From positions 1-32,194 of the forward strand of contig JAFAXS010000021.1 in assembly GCA_019240755.1 (NCBI GenBank): a DNA stretch of 32,194 nt, read 5' to 3'. The notes beneath the pieces were generated by a model that was given only the letters and a program-made list of their open reading frames with translations, searched no databases and was not told the DNA's origin. The position numbers and the translations under genes were made by a program. This DNA comes from Vulcanimicrobiota bacterium. Lineage in GTDB: Bacteria; Vulcanimicrobiota; Vulcanimicrobiia; Vulcanimicrobiales; Vulcanimicrobiaceae. Positions 23,074 to 30,950 of this stretch are shown one piece after another; within the stretch, counting starts at the first letter, position 1; each line of letters begins with the position of its first letter.

Positions 23074-23108
23074 TGCTGGGTCGGTCCTCCGTGTCATTTC
23101 CTGCACTA

Positions 23109-23135
23109 GTTACGCCCCGTTGCCCGCGTTGTTTC
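23109..23135 (-). promoter_or_regulatory. Putative ECF promoter, leftward operon
   Basis: On the minus strand GAAAC (23135-23131) is followed after 16 bases by CGTAAC (23114-23109). The AAC-type -35 and CGT-type -10 resemble promoters of many RpoE-like ECF sigma factors. The predicted start near 23103 fits the ORF at 23073. Inferred from pattern only. Confidence 0.4.
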
Positions 23136-23165
23136 GCCGCGAAAAGAGGGGGGTGCGACGAAACA
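23130..23165. repeat. Imperfect inverted repeat between divergent operons
   Basis: TGTTTCGCCGC (23130-23140) and GCGACGAAACA (23155-23165) are complementary over 11 bases with one mismatch, separated by 14 purine-rich bases. Each arm holds the GAAAC element of one of the two divergent putative ECF promoters. Confidence 0.7.
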
Positions 23166-23187
23166 TCGCGCGCGCGTGGAGCGTAGG
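23160..23187 (+). promoter_or_regulatory. Putative ECF promoter of the sigma-factor operon
   Basis: GAAAC (23160-23164) is followed after 17 bases by CGTAGG (23182-23187). ECF sigma factors usually drive their own operon, and the same element faces the other way in the divergent promoter. A start near 23193 would exclude the GTG at 23176 as the sigma start and fits ATG 23263. Inferred from pattern only. Confidence 0.4.
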
Positions 23188-23262
23188 AATGGCGTGTCGG
23201 CCACTATGGTCCTTCGACTCCCCCTGGCTGCGGAGCGGCCTCGCCCAAGACCGGCGCCTCGG

Positions 23263-23811
23263 ATGACGACGGCTCCCGAAGACGACGGCGCCCTGGTGGC
23301 TAGGGCGCTGCGGGGGAATCCGGACGCCTTTGCGACGCTCGTCGAACGATACGACCGGGCAGTCTACCACTTGGCCTACCGAACGTTACAGGACTCCGAA
23401 GAGGCGCGCGACGCGACGCAAGAGGCATTCTTCAAGGCCTTTCGGAGCCTGCGAACCTTTAAGATCGGCTCGAAGTTCTCGACATGGATATTTGCGATCA
23501 CCTATCACGCCTGCTGCGACCGGCTCAACCGGCGCAAACGTTACGCGGGCAGCGAGCTGCCGGAACGCGCCGATCCCTCCCCAGGGCCGGAAGACCAAGC
23601 GATCGCGCTCGACGATGCCCGGCGGCTGCGCGCCGCAGTGGACGCGTTGCCGGAAAAATATCGCACCGTGATCACGCTCTTTCATCTTCAGGGTAAGCAG
23701 TACGAAGAAATAGCCGAGGTGCTAGGCTTACCGCTAGGAACGGTGAAGACGCACTTGTTTCGCGCGAAGGAACAGTTGCGCAAGCTCCTCGGCGAAATGG
23801 AGGTCAGCTAA
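23263..23811 (+). CDS. ECF RNA polymerase sigma factor (RpoE-like)
   Basis: A 182-residue group IV sigma factor. Region 2 covers LVERYDRAVYHLAYRTL, EEARDATQEAFFKAF and GSKFSTWIFAITYHACCDRL, which bind core polymerase and the -10 element. Region 4 (LPEKYRTVITLFHLQGKQYE, then EIAEVLGLPLGTVKTHLFRA) is the helix-turn-helix that reads the -35 element. The short linker lacks region 3, as usual. I chose ATG 23263; the frame is open to 23176, but that start overlaps the predicted promoter. A small membrane protein follows after three bases, then a two-component pair, all apparently in one operon. Confidence 0.92.
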   Translation: MTTAPEDDGALVARALRGNPDAFATLVERYDRAVYHLAYRTLQDSEEARDATQEAFFKAFRSLRTFKIGSKFSTWIFAITYHACCDRLNRRKRYAGSELPERADPSPGPEDQAIALDDARRLRAAVDALPEKYRTVITLFHLQGKQYEEIAEVLGLPLGTVKTHLFRAKEQLRKLLGEMEVS

Positions 23812-23814
23812 CTC

Positions 23815-24198
23815 ATGTACTCAGACGCCTACGACCCGCTCGACGAGGCGATTGCAGGACTCCCGCTGGAGGAGCCGCCCGCGGGGCTTCGTGCCTCCAT
23901 TTTGCTTGCAACGGCGTATCGGCCGGCACCGCTCTTTTCGCTCGGCGAGTACGTCGCCATGGGCGCGATCGCCGCTATCGCGCTCTGGCTGATCGCCTTG
24001 GTGGTCATGGGAGGCGCAACGCTGTTCGTTCACACGATCGAAACGATCGCCGGAACGTCGGCGCGGACGCTGTCAAACGGTGCGACGCTCGCATGGCTTG
24101 CCGCGGGCGGCGCAACGGCTCTGTGGATCTCACTTTTCACAGGATTTCAACCCGCCGCCGTCCTGCCAAAGAGGTCGCAACCGCCACCGCGCCGGTAA
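23815..24198 (+). CDS. Small membrane protein, putative anti-sigma factor
   Basis: A 127-residue protein with a cytoplasmic-like N-terminus (LDEAIAGLPLEEPPAGLRASILLATA) and two hydrophobic helices at about residues 43-70 and 88-106. Its place three bases after an ECF sigma gene is where the cognate anti-sigma factor normally sits, and the E-P-P-x-G-L-R motif is common in proteins of this setting. It lacks the H-x3-C-x2-C zinc motif of ZAS-type anti-sigma factors and is short for an anti-sigma domain. The role is therefore inferred from context. Confidence 0.55.
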   Translation: MYSDAYDPLDEAIAGLPLEEPPAGLRASILLATAYRPAPLFSLGEYVAMGAIAAIALWLIALVVMGGATLFVHTIETIAGTSARTLSNGATLAWLAAGGATALWISLFTGFQPAAVLPKRSQPPPRR

Positions 24199-24207
24199 TC
24201 ACCGGGC

Positions 24208-24900
24208 ATGGAGAAACGTACCACCGGCGAGCAACGCCCCCATCGGATCCTCGTCATCGAGGACGACGCGGCGATCAGCCGAGTCCTTCAATTAGAGCTC
24301 GAGCACGAGCGCTACGACGTTGACGTCGCGCGCGACGGACTCTCGGGCCTCGAGAAGGCGCTCAAAGAACCCGACCTCGTGATTCTCGACCTTATGCTGC
24401 CGCGCATGGACGGCATCGAGGTCTGCAAGCGGATTCGCGCCAAGAGCAAGGTTCCTATCATCATGCTCACCGCACGCGATCGCGTTCCCGATCGCGTCAC
24501 GGGACTCGACGTTGGCGCCGACGACTACGTCACCAAGCCGTTTGCCACCGAAGAGCTCCTGGCCCGCGTCCGCGCGCGGCTGCGGGAACGCGCGCCGCAG
24601 GGCAACGTCATCCAATATCGCGACGTGGTGATGGACCGCGATCGCCACGAGGTATACCGCGGTGACAAGTCGATCGCGCTCACCGCTAAGGAATATGCCT
24701 TGCTCGAATACCTGCTCTTGCATCGCAACAAAGTACACACCCGCGACGAGCTGTTCAACGGCGTCTGGGGCAGCGATTTTCTCGGCGATTCGAACCTGAT
24801 CGACGTTTACATCCGCTACCTGCGCGGAAAGATCGACGACGGTTTCGACGACAAGCTGATCACGACGGTCCGGGGAGTCGGCTACACGATCAAAGACTGA
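24208..24900 (+). CDS. OmpR-family two-component response regulator
   Basis: A 230-residue regulator. The receiver domain has the acidic pair E18/D19-D20 (VIEDD), the phosphoacceptor D61 (VILDLMLPRMDG), T88 and K110 (DDYVTKPF). The C-terminal winged-helix DNA-binding domain includes LTAKEYALLEYLLLHRNKVH and DVYIRYLRGKID, ending with TVRGVGYTIKD, typical of the OmpR/PhoB subfamily. It follows the putative anti-sigma gene by nine bases and precedes its kinase by 13 bases, so it is probably transcribed with the sigma factor. Confidence 0.95.
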   Translation: MEKRTTGEQRPHRILVIEDDAAISRVLQLELEHERYDVDVARDGLSGLEKALKEPDLVILDLMLPRMDGIEVCKRIRAKSKVPIIMLTARDRVPDRVTGLDVGADDYVTKPFATEELLARVRARLRERAPQGNVIQYRDVVMDRDRHEVYRGDKSIALTAKEYALLEYLLLHRNKVHTRDELFNGVWGSDFLGDSNLIDVYIRYLRGKIDDGFDDKLITTVRGVGYTIKD

Positions 24901-24913
24901 CGCCTGCGCCCTT

Positions 24914-26359
24914 ATGTCGCTGAAGTGGCGGATCGCGATCGGATACTCGCTACTGCTCATCATCGCGATGACGGCGATGAGCGGAATCATCGTCTGGCGT
25001 TTTCAGCAGATTCTCTACGATCAGGCCGTGACCAGCGTGAACGCGACGATGCGCGCGATCGTGCAGTTTGCCGAACAGTCGACCACGCCGTTCTCGCTGG
25101 AAGATTCCTCACTCGGAGCGCCGCAGTTTCTCTTCAATAGCAGCAATCTCGCAACGTGGAACTCGTCCAATAGTTTCGTTCAGGTCGATTCCCGCGAGGG
25201 CTATCCGTTGGCGAAGACGGCCAATTTGGGTGCGACGCGCATCCCGCCCAACCCGAAGCTGTCGGCCGCGCGCGACGTCGCGTTTCGGAATCTGAGCTTG
25301 GGCAACCGGCCATTCCTGGTGGAAGACCGGTACTTGCAGGAGGGCTCCAATGCCGCGATCATCCATGTCGCCGAGCCGCTCGACGCGCTGCAGCGCACTT
25401 TTGCACGCGCACGCGAAGCCATCGGCATCGTCCTCGCCGCGGCAGTCGTGGCCGTCGTCATCTTCTCGATCGTCCTGGCGTCGCAAGCGACGACGCCGAT
25501 CAACGAGCTCTCGCGCGAGATGCGCGAGGTCAGTTCTGATCGATTAGCACTCTCCGCCGGCGCGGGGAGTCTTGACGGCAGCCCCTGGCGCCGCCGCGGC
25601 GACGAAGTCGGAAGGCTCGCGCAAAGCTTTAGCGATCTGTTGGGGCGCCTGGGCGAGGCCTTCGCCCGCGAACGGCAGTTCATTTCGGATGCCTCGCACG
25701 AGCTCAAGACGCCGTTGACGTCGATCAATGCCAACGCGCAGATGCTCTTGCGCTGGGGGGATCGCGACCCCGCAATCCGCACCGAGAGCCTCGAGACGAT
25801 CGCGCGCGAGAGCGCCGATCTCGCGGCGATGGTCAACGGCATGCTGACGCTCGCCAAGGCCGATCGCGGCGACGACATTCCGAAAGAGCCGCTGTCGCTG
25901 GCGCAGATCGTGTACGAGGTGACGCAGAACGCGACCGTGCGCGTCGGCGAGAAAGGCCTGACGATACGCTTCACCCATCAGGGCACGCCGACCGTGTACG
26001 GCGATGCCCACCTGCTGCGCCAGCTCGTTGGAAACTTGATCGACAACGCGATCAAGTTCAGCGAGCACGGCGAGATCGGCGTGGCGGTCGGGCACGACGC
26101 CCGCTCCGCCTGGATCGAGGTCACCGACACGGGCCCCGGAATCGCCGAAGAGGAGCAGCCGCACGTCTTCGAGCGCTTCTATAGGGCCGACAAGGCGCGG
26201 TCGCGCGCGGTGCCGGGCACCGGGCTCGGACTGGCGATCGTCCGCTCGATAGCGCGGGTCCACGGGGGCGAGGCAACGGTCCGCCGCGCGGCGAACGGCG
26301 GGGCCCTTTTTCGCGTTTCCGTGCCCCTCATGAAGATGCCGTTCACCCACCTTTCATGA
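24914..26359 (+). CDS. Membrane sensor histidine kinase
   Basis: A 481-residue kinase with two transmembrane helices (about residues 8-29 and 169-190) bounding an extracytoplasmic domain of about 140 residues rich in Ser, Asn and Phe. A HAMP-like linker (TTPINELSREMREVS) follows, then the HisKA motif SDASHELKTPLTS with H262, the N box NLIDNAIKFS (374-383), the G1 box DTGPGI (405-410), the F box HVFERFYRADK and the G2 box GTGLGLAIV. All catalytic boxes are intact. It should phosphorylate the regulator encoded just upstream. Its TGA overlaps the start of the secreted DUF4097-like gene by four bases, suggesting that protein is functionally tied to sensing. Confidence 0.95.
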   Translation: MSLKWRIAIGYSLLLIIAMTAMSGIIVWRFQQILYDQAVTSVNATMRAIVQFAEQSTTPFSLEDSSLGAPQFLFNSSNLATWNSSNSFVQVDSREGYPLAKTANLGATRIPPNPKLSAARDVAFRNLSLGNRPFLVEDRYLQEGSNAAIIHVAEPLDALQRTFARAREAIGIVLAAAVVAVVIFSIVLASQATTPINELSREMREVSSDRLALSAGAGSLDGSPWRRRGDEVGRLAQSFSDLLGRLGEAFARERQFISDASHELKTPLTSINANAQMLLRWGDRDPAIRTESLETIARESADLAAMVNGMLTLAKADRGDDIPKEPLSLAQIVYEVTQNATVRVGEKGLTIRFTHQGTPTVYGDAHLLRQLVGNLIDNAIKFSEHGEIGVAVGHDARSAWIEVTDTGPGIAEEEQPHVFERFYRADKARSRAVPGTGLGLAIVRSIARVHGGEATVRRAANGGALFRVSVPLMKMPFTHLS

Positions 26360-27405
26360 TGCCGGCGCGACCTTCCCGATACAATCGAGTCGTGCACATA
26401 GGCTTCGGGCGCGGGACGGCTGCAACGCTCCTCGCCTCGCTCGTCCTGCTCCTCGCGGCCCCCGTCGGCGCCGACGACGCTTTTGACGTTGGCCCGTCGC
26501 CGGTCCTCAACGTGCACTTGAGCCGCGGTACCCTCGATATTCAGACGTGGGACCGTCCCCAAGTCCAGATCACTTCCGACACGCCCCTCGACATCCAACA
26601 CGTGAGCGCGGCGCAGGTGGACCCGAACATCCCGCGCCAGTTGCAAGTATCCTCGCAGCAAGTCGAGACGGCGCACGGCCCCGTGACCTTGCCGGCAGAG
26701 TCGTTCGTATTGCCCGAGCTGCCGAGCGGCGCGCACGACGCGATCGTCGCGCGCGGCGCCGGTCACGTCACGATCACGATTCCGCGCAACACCGCGATGG
26801 TGCTCGCGCATGTGCGCGCCGGCCATCTCGGCATCAACGGCTATCACGGCATCTTCGTGGCGCACGGCCGTTCCGCCGGAATCAGCCTCGACAACGTCGG
26901 CGGTACGGGCTTCGTCGAATCGTTGCGCGGACGAGTGGTCGCGACGAACTCCACGTTCGATCGTCTGCGGATTCGCACCGCCACCGGAAACATGCTCTTC
27001 CAAGGATGCACGTCGCATCAAATTCAGGCGACCAGCTCCTATGGGTCGATCGTGTACGATAACGGCCACTTTCAACCCGGATTGGCGCGCTTCGAATCGG
27101 AGCACGGCAACGTCGCGCTCGGTGTGCGCGGCGGCGCGCAAATCGGCGCGCACAGCGGTTCGGGCAAGGTGATCTCCAGCTTTCATCGCGAGGCGAACGT
27201 ACGCGGAAATCCTGCGACGAAACAGGCGACGGTGGACGGCGGCGGACCCGTCGTGACTGCGACCTCGCATCACGGCTCCGTCTATCTTTACAGCGGCTCG
27301 ATGAACGAGCATCCGCACGTGCGACAGCAGCTCAGCGGCAACTCACGGCTTCCGATCCGCTACGTGGGCCCACCTCCGCGCCCGCGCCGGCAGCCGCCGA
27401 TCTAA
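26356..27405 (+). CDS. Secreted DUF4097-like beta-solenoid protein
   Basis: A 349-residue protein with an N-terminal signal peptide (hydrophobic core ATLLASLVLLLAAPVGA, residues 22-38). The mature part starts with VLNVHLSRGTLDIQTWDRPQ, the usual opening of DUF4097-type domains, and then shows short strand repeats with S/T/G-rich turns (RAGHLGINGYHG, GRSAGISLDNVG, ATGNMLFQG, SYGSIVYDNG, EHGNVALGV, HHGSVYLYSG). The tail is proline-arginine rich. It resembles the DUF4097 gene at 22014 and is coupled to the histidine kinase by an ATGA overlap. ATG 26356 is used; GTG 26392 would also give a signal peptide. Confidence 0.7.
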   Translation: MMPARPSRYNRVVHIGFGRGTAATLLASLVLLLAAPVGADDAFDVGPSPVLNVHLSRGTLDIQTWDRPQVQITSDTPLDIQHVSAAQVDPNIPRQLQVSSQQVETAHGPVTLPAESFVLPELPSGAHDAIVARGAGHVTITIPRNTAMVLAHVRAGHLGINGYHGIFVAHGRSAGISLDNVGGTGFVESLRGRVVATNSTFDRLRIRTATGNMLFQGCTSHQIQATSSYGSIVYDNGHFQPGLARFESEHGNVALGVRGGAQIGAHSGSGKVISSFHREANVRGNPATKQATVDGGGPVVTATSHHGSVYLYSGSMNEHPHVRQQLSGNSRLPIRYVGPPPRPRRQPPI

Positions 27406-27421
27406 AGCTTCGCTCGGCGCA

Positions 27422-28216
27422 CTACGCCGCTGCGGCGACGAGCGTCTCGAGATCTAACTCCAGCCCATCGTAGGCCGCGATCGCGCGCACACCGAGCTCG
27501 TCTTCCAGCGCTTGTGCGAGCCGCGGGGGATCCGCCTCGAGCATCTTGGTGCCGAAGTGCCCGAACACGGCGACCTTCGGGCGCACTTCGGCGACGACCC
27601 GGCACGCCAACGGCCACGTCAGGTGATCGACGAGCGCTTCATCGCGGTGGCGCAAGACGTTGAGTATCAGCACGTCGGGACGGCGCGCGGCGTAATCCGC
27701 GGCAAGGTCGTCGCTGTACCGCGCGCACGGCAGATACGCGACGCGCAGACCGGCGTGCGCGAAGTGCAGCCCGTAGGTCTGCACGGCGTGAACGTGTTGC
27801 GATGACGTCGTGAGCTCGACCTCGCCGATCATGTACGGGCCGCTGTTGGGCTGCAGGCACTCGATGCGCTCCACGAATTGCCGCGCGTAGGGCAACACGA
27901 CCGGCTCGAAGTCGAACGCGTCGGACGGCGCGAGCACCGCGCCTCGGCGCCGGAAGCCTCCCGACGTCATCGCCTCGATGATGACGTTGACGTCGCTGGA
28001 ATGATCGAGATGCTTGTGCGAAAGCACGATCGCGTCGAGTTCCCGAGGATTGCAGGGCGGAACGTGCGAGAGCGCGCGCACCAACGCTCCGGGACCGGGA
28101 TCGACGTGAATTTGCGTGGCGCCGAACCGCATCCACATTCCGCCCGACGCGCGCAACTGACGCGCCACGACGAAGCGCGCGCCGCCGGTGCCGAGAAAGA
28201 GTACGCTGCTAGACAA
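27422..28216 (-). CDS. Metallo-beta-lactamase-fold hydrolase
   Basis: A 264-residue MBL-fold protein. It has SSSVLFLGTGGARFVVARQ at the N-terminus, the metal-binding HKHLDH (H-x-H-x-D-H), a further histidine in SSQHVHAVQTYG and VFGHFGTKM near the C-terminus. The general form, with FGATQIHVDPGPG and the HLDH loop, is close to beta-lactamase-superfamily phosphodiesterases or RNase Z-like proteins; the substrate cannot be assigned. TTG 28216 was chosen; TTG 28234 also fits. Both lie within the end of the DUF1501 gene, so translation is coupled. Confidence 0.78.
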   Translation of the reverse strand: MSSSVLFLGTGGARFVVARQLRASGGMWMRFGATQIHVDPGPGALVRALSHVPPCNPRELDAIVLSHKHLDHSSDVNVIIEAMTSGGFRRRGAVLAPSDAFDFEPVVLPYARQFVERIECLQPNSGPYMIGEVELTTSSQHVHAVQTYGLHFAHAGLRVAYLPCARYSDDLAADYAARRPDVLILNVLRHRDEALVDHLTWPLACRVVAEVRPKVAVFGHFGTKMLEADPPRLAQALEDELGVRAIAAYDGLELDLETLVAAAA

Positions 28217-29429
28217 GCACGGGGAGCTTCGCAAAGGCGCCGCCGAGTACCGCCGTCGACGGACGGCCGAGCCAGCGTTCCAGCACCGTCGCGTAGACGC
28301 TGCGAAAGTCCACGCTGTAGCGCACGTTCCCCATGTTGGTCGCCGCGAGGTCGGGCAGCGTGCCGTACAGGCCGCCCTTCACGCCGCCTCCGATGAGAAA
28401 GAGCGGCGACGCCTCGCCGTGGTCGGTTCCGCGGCTGCCGTTCTCTTCGATTCGCCGTCCGAACTCGCTGAAGGTGAGCGTGAGAACGCGCCGGTCGTTG
28501 CCATGTGCGGCGAGGTCTTGATAGAACGCGCCGATGGCATCCGAGAACTGCCCGAGCAAGCGGGTCTGCACGACCTTCTGGTTGACGTGCGTGTCGAACG
28601 AACCGTGCTCGACGTAAATCGCCCGCGTGCCGAGCTTGCTGCCGATGATCTGCGCGGCTAAAGCCAAGCTTCGTCCGATGACGGTCGCCGGATACGACGC
28701 CTTGGGCCTGTAGCCGGCGACGAGTCTCGGCAGCTCCTCCGAGCTCCGCTGCGCGTTGCCTTCGACTTCCATGACGTGCGCCAGGTACGGCGAGCTGAAG
28801 GGGAGACGCCGGTCGCGGCTTCCCTGCGCGAACGCATCCCGCGACGCCGCATCGCGGTCGGCGGCCAGCGCGTACTGCCCGAGGGCAGGAACGGCGGGAA
28901 CGTCGGTCCGCTGTGAGATCATCACTTCGGGAAGCACGCGCGAGATCGCGACGCCCCGGAAGAGGTTCGGTACGTTCGGCGACGAGTCGTCGAAGTAGCG
29001 GCCGAGCCAGCCGGTATGCTCGTAACGGTCCGGGGCCGCCGTCTGCCATATCTCCGTGGAACGAAAGTGCGAATGGTCGGGATTCGGGTAGCCTACGCCC
29101 TGAACGACGGCGACGACGCCCTTGTCGTAGAGCGACTTGAGCGTGCGCATCGCGGAGTTGAACCCGGTGTGCGCGTCGATGGGCAACACGTCGTTGCGAT
29201 CGATCGCCAGCCCCGGACGGAGCTGGTAATACCTAGCGTCGCCATGCGGCACGACGCAGTTCAATCCATCGTTGCCGCCAAAGAGATTGATCAGCACTAA
29301 GCAACGATCTGAACTGCCGGGCAACCCCGGCAGCGGCGTCTGCGCCAAGGCGCGCGCAAAAACGTGCTCGGTGTTGGCGACCACCGCCAAGCCCGAACCC
29401 GTTGCAATCAAAAAATCTTTTCTTTTCAT
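28209..29429 (-). CDS. DUF1501 family secreted protein
   Basis: A 406-residue protein with a signal-like N-terminus (MKRKDFLIATGSGLAVVAN). The body has the DUF1501 hallmarks: CLVLINLFGGNDGLNCVVPH, then HFRSTEIWQTA, EHGSFDTHVNQ and the alkaline-phosphatase-like segment LTFSEFGRRIEENGSRGTDHGEA with RGTDHG. Family members (fold related to sulfatases/phosphatases) are exported and are usually paired with DUF1800 genes; the function is not established. The ATG lies one base after the DUF1800 stop. Confidence 0.9.
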   Translation of the reverse strand: MKRKDFLIATGSGLAVVANTEHVFARALAQTPLPGLPGSSDRCLVLINLFGGNDGLNCVVPHGDARYYQLRPGLAIDRNDVLPIDAHTGFNSAMRTLKSLYDKGVVAVVQGVGYPNPDHSHFRSTEIWQTAAPDRYEHTGWLGRYFDDSSPNVPNLFRGVAISRVLPEVMISQRTDVPAVPALGQYALAADRDAASRDAFAQGSRDRRLPFSSPYLAHVMEVEGNAQRSSEELPRLVAGYRPKASYPATVIGRSLALAAQIIGSKLGTRAIYVEHGSFDTHVNQKVVQTRLLGQFSDAIGAFYQDLAAHGNDRRVLTLTFSEFGRRIEENGSRGTDHGEASPLFLIGGGVKGGLYGTLPDLAATNMGNVRYSVDFRSVYATVLERWLGRPSTAVLGGAFAKLPVLV

Positions 29430-29430
29430 G

Positions 29431-30861
29431 TTAATTCAATTGGTAGGCCGGTGACGCCATGGCCAGGTTCGCCGCACCCCGTATGCGTTGATCGTAGTTT
29501 TCGGTCGAGAGCGCGGCCAGTGCGGCGGTTCCGGCCCCGGCAAGATAGCCGTTCAGCTGGGCGAGCGTCGCGGGCGCCGCATCGCCCTGCAGAATTCGCT
29601 GCGCGACGTCATTCGCCGCAGCCGAGGCGGAGAGCGGCAGTCCGCGCAGCCACGACGAGTTCTCCAGCGTCTGGGAGCCGAGCAGCTGCGTGAGAAAGTT
29701 TTGTCGCGCAATCATCGTGCCGCTTGTGATCCAGTTCTGTCCGCCCGGCCATCCCGCGACGCTCGGCGGGTAGAATAGATGCTGGCCCATCTGTACGAGC
29801 GCGGGTAACGCGCCGGCGTCCACCGACGAAAGCCCGAGCGTCTTGTACGTGCCGATGACGAACTCGACGGGACTCTTCACCAGCGCGCGGTACGCGCGTT
29901 CGCTGTAGAACACGTTGCTGCGCAGGATCGTCGCCACGACGGGCGACAGCTCGAAATCGTGCGCGCGCAGCTGCGCAGCGACGCGCTCGACCAACTCGGG
30001 CTCCGGATCGTTGTAGACGAACCAGTTGAGCAGCGAGGCCGCGAAGAACCGCGCGCACTGCGGCTGCTCGAAGATGAGGTTCACGATATCGTCGCCGGTA
30101 AAGTTGCCCGTGCGCCCTAGGAACGTCTTCTGGCCGTCGTCGTGCAGCGATGCATCGAAGGCTGAGGTACCTGCGCGCCGGTTCACCTGCCATCCCGTCC
30201 AGGCGCGCGCCGACTCTCGGACGTCACGCTCGCCGTATGCGTCCACGCCGAGCGTGAAGAGCTCCATCAGCTCGCGCGCGTAGTTTTCGTTCGGGTGGGC
30301 CGCGACGTTCTGCGCGCCGTTTAGGTAGAGCAGCATCGCCGGATCTTTCGAGACTTCGCGCGTCAGCTCGCGAAGATTGCCGAGCGCATACCGGCGGAAG
30401 AGCGCATTTTGATTGTACGTGATCCACGCAAACCGCGGCGTCGCGCGCGAGGTGAAGTGCCCGTGGAAGTAGAGGGTCATCTTCTCCTGCAGCGGCGCCG
30501 GACCGCTCAACATGCGGTCGAGCCACCACTCTTGCATCGCGACGACCGTGCGCCGTCCCTCGCGGCCGCGCGCCTTGCCCGTGTAGGAGCCCTGCTCGAA
30601 GTCCGCGAGCGCTTGCGGCGGCGCGATCGACTGCGCCGACGGAAACTTCATTAGCTGCGCAACCGCTTCGCGCGCGGTCATCGCGGCGAAGCGGCGCACG
30701 TCGTCGGGAGTGCCCCCGAAGCCGGCGCGGCGCAACAGATGCGCTGCCGCGCGCTCGCCGAGCGCCGCTTCGTACGGCGCCAGCGCGGTAGCGACGTCGA
30801 GGTGACCCTGGGGACGGAGGATGCCGCCAACGTCCGTGTGTGTTTGCGCGGCCATTTGCAT
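29431..30861 (-). CDS. DUF1800 family protein
   Basis: A 476-residue protein of the DUF1800 family, which is widespread in soil and aquatic bacteria and almost always linked to DUF1501. It has AAAHLLRRAGFGGTPDDVRR near the N-terminus, EWWLDRMLSGPAPLQEKMTL with FHGHF, NENYARELMELFTLGVD and VAGWPGGQNWIT in the second half. No obvious export signal is seen. ATG 30861 is used (TTG 30864 and ATG 30855 are alternatives). It heads a three-gene operon with DUF1501 and the MBL protein and is divergent from the carboxyltransferase gene. The biochemical role is unknown. Confidence 0.9.
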   Translation of the reverse strand: MQMAAQTHTDVGGILRPQGHLDVATALAPYEAALGERAAAHLLRRAGFGGTPDDVRRFAAMTAREAVAQLMKFPSAQSIAPPQALADFEQGSYTGKARGREGRRTVVAMQEWWLDRMLSGPAPLQEKMTLYFHGHFTSRATPRFAWITYNQNALFRRYALGNLRELTREVSKDPAMLLYLNGAQNVAAHPNENYARELMELFTLGVDAYGERDVRESARAWTGWQVNRRAGTSAFDASLHDDGQKTFLGRTGNFTGDDIVNLIFEQPQCARFFAASLLNWFVYNDPEPELVERVAAQLRAHDFELSPVVATILRSNVFYSERAYRALVKSPVEFVIGTYKTLGLSSVDAGALPALVQMGQHLFYPPSVAGWPGGQNWITSGTMIARQNFLTQLLGSQTLENSSWLRGLPLSASAAANDVAQRILQGDAAPATLAQLNGYLAGAGTAALAALSTENYDQRIRGAANLAMASPAYQLN

Positions 30862-30950
30862 CAAAGGCTACGCGGCCTCCGCGCTGCACCCCTCGCAGCT
30901 CGAGCGGGGTCTAACCGGGCTCTAAGCGCGTCGCGACGAATGGCCGCGCG

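Noticed and set aside
23176-23262. GTG 23176 or ATG 23206 as the sigma factor start
   Set aside because: GTG 23176 lies within the predicted promoter; ATG 23206 would add a Pro/Arg-rich stretch not seen in ECF sigma factors. ATG 23263 gives a normal N-terminus.
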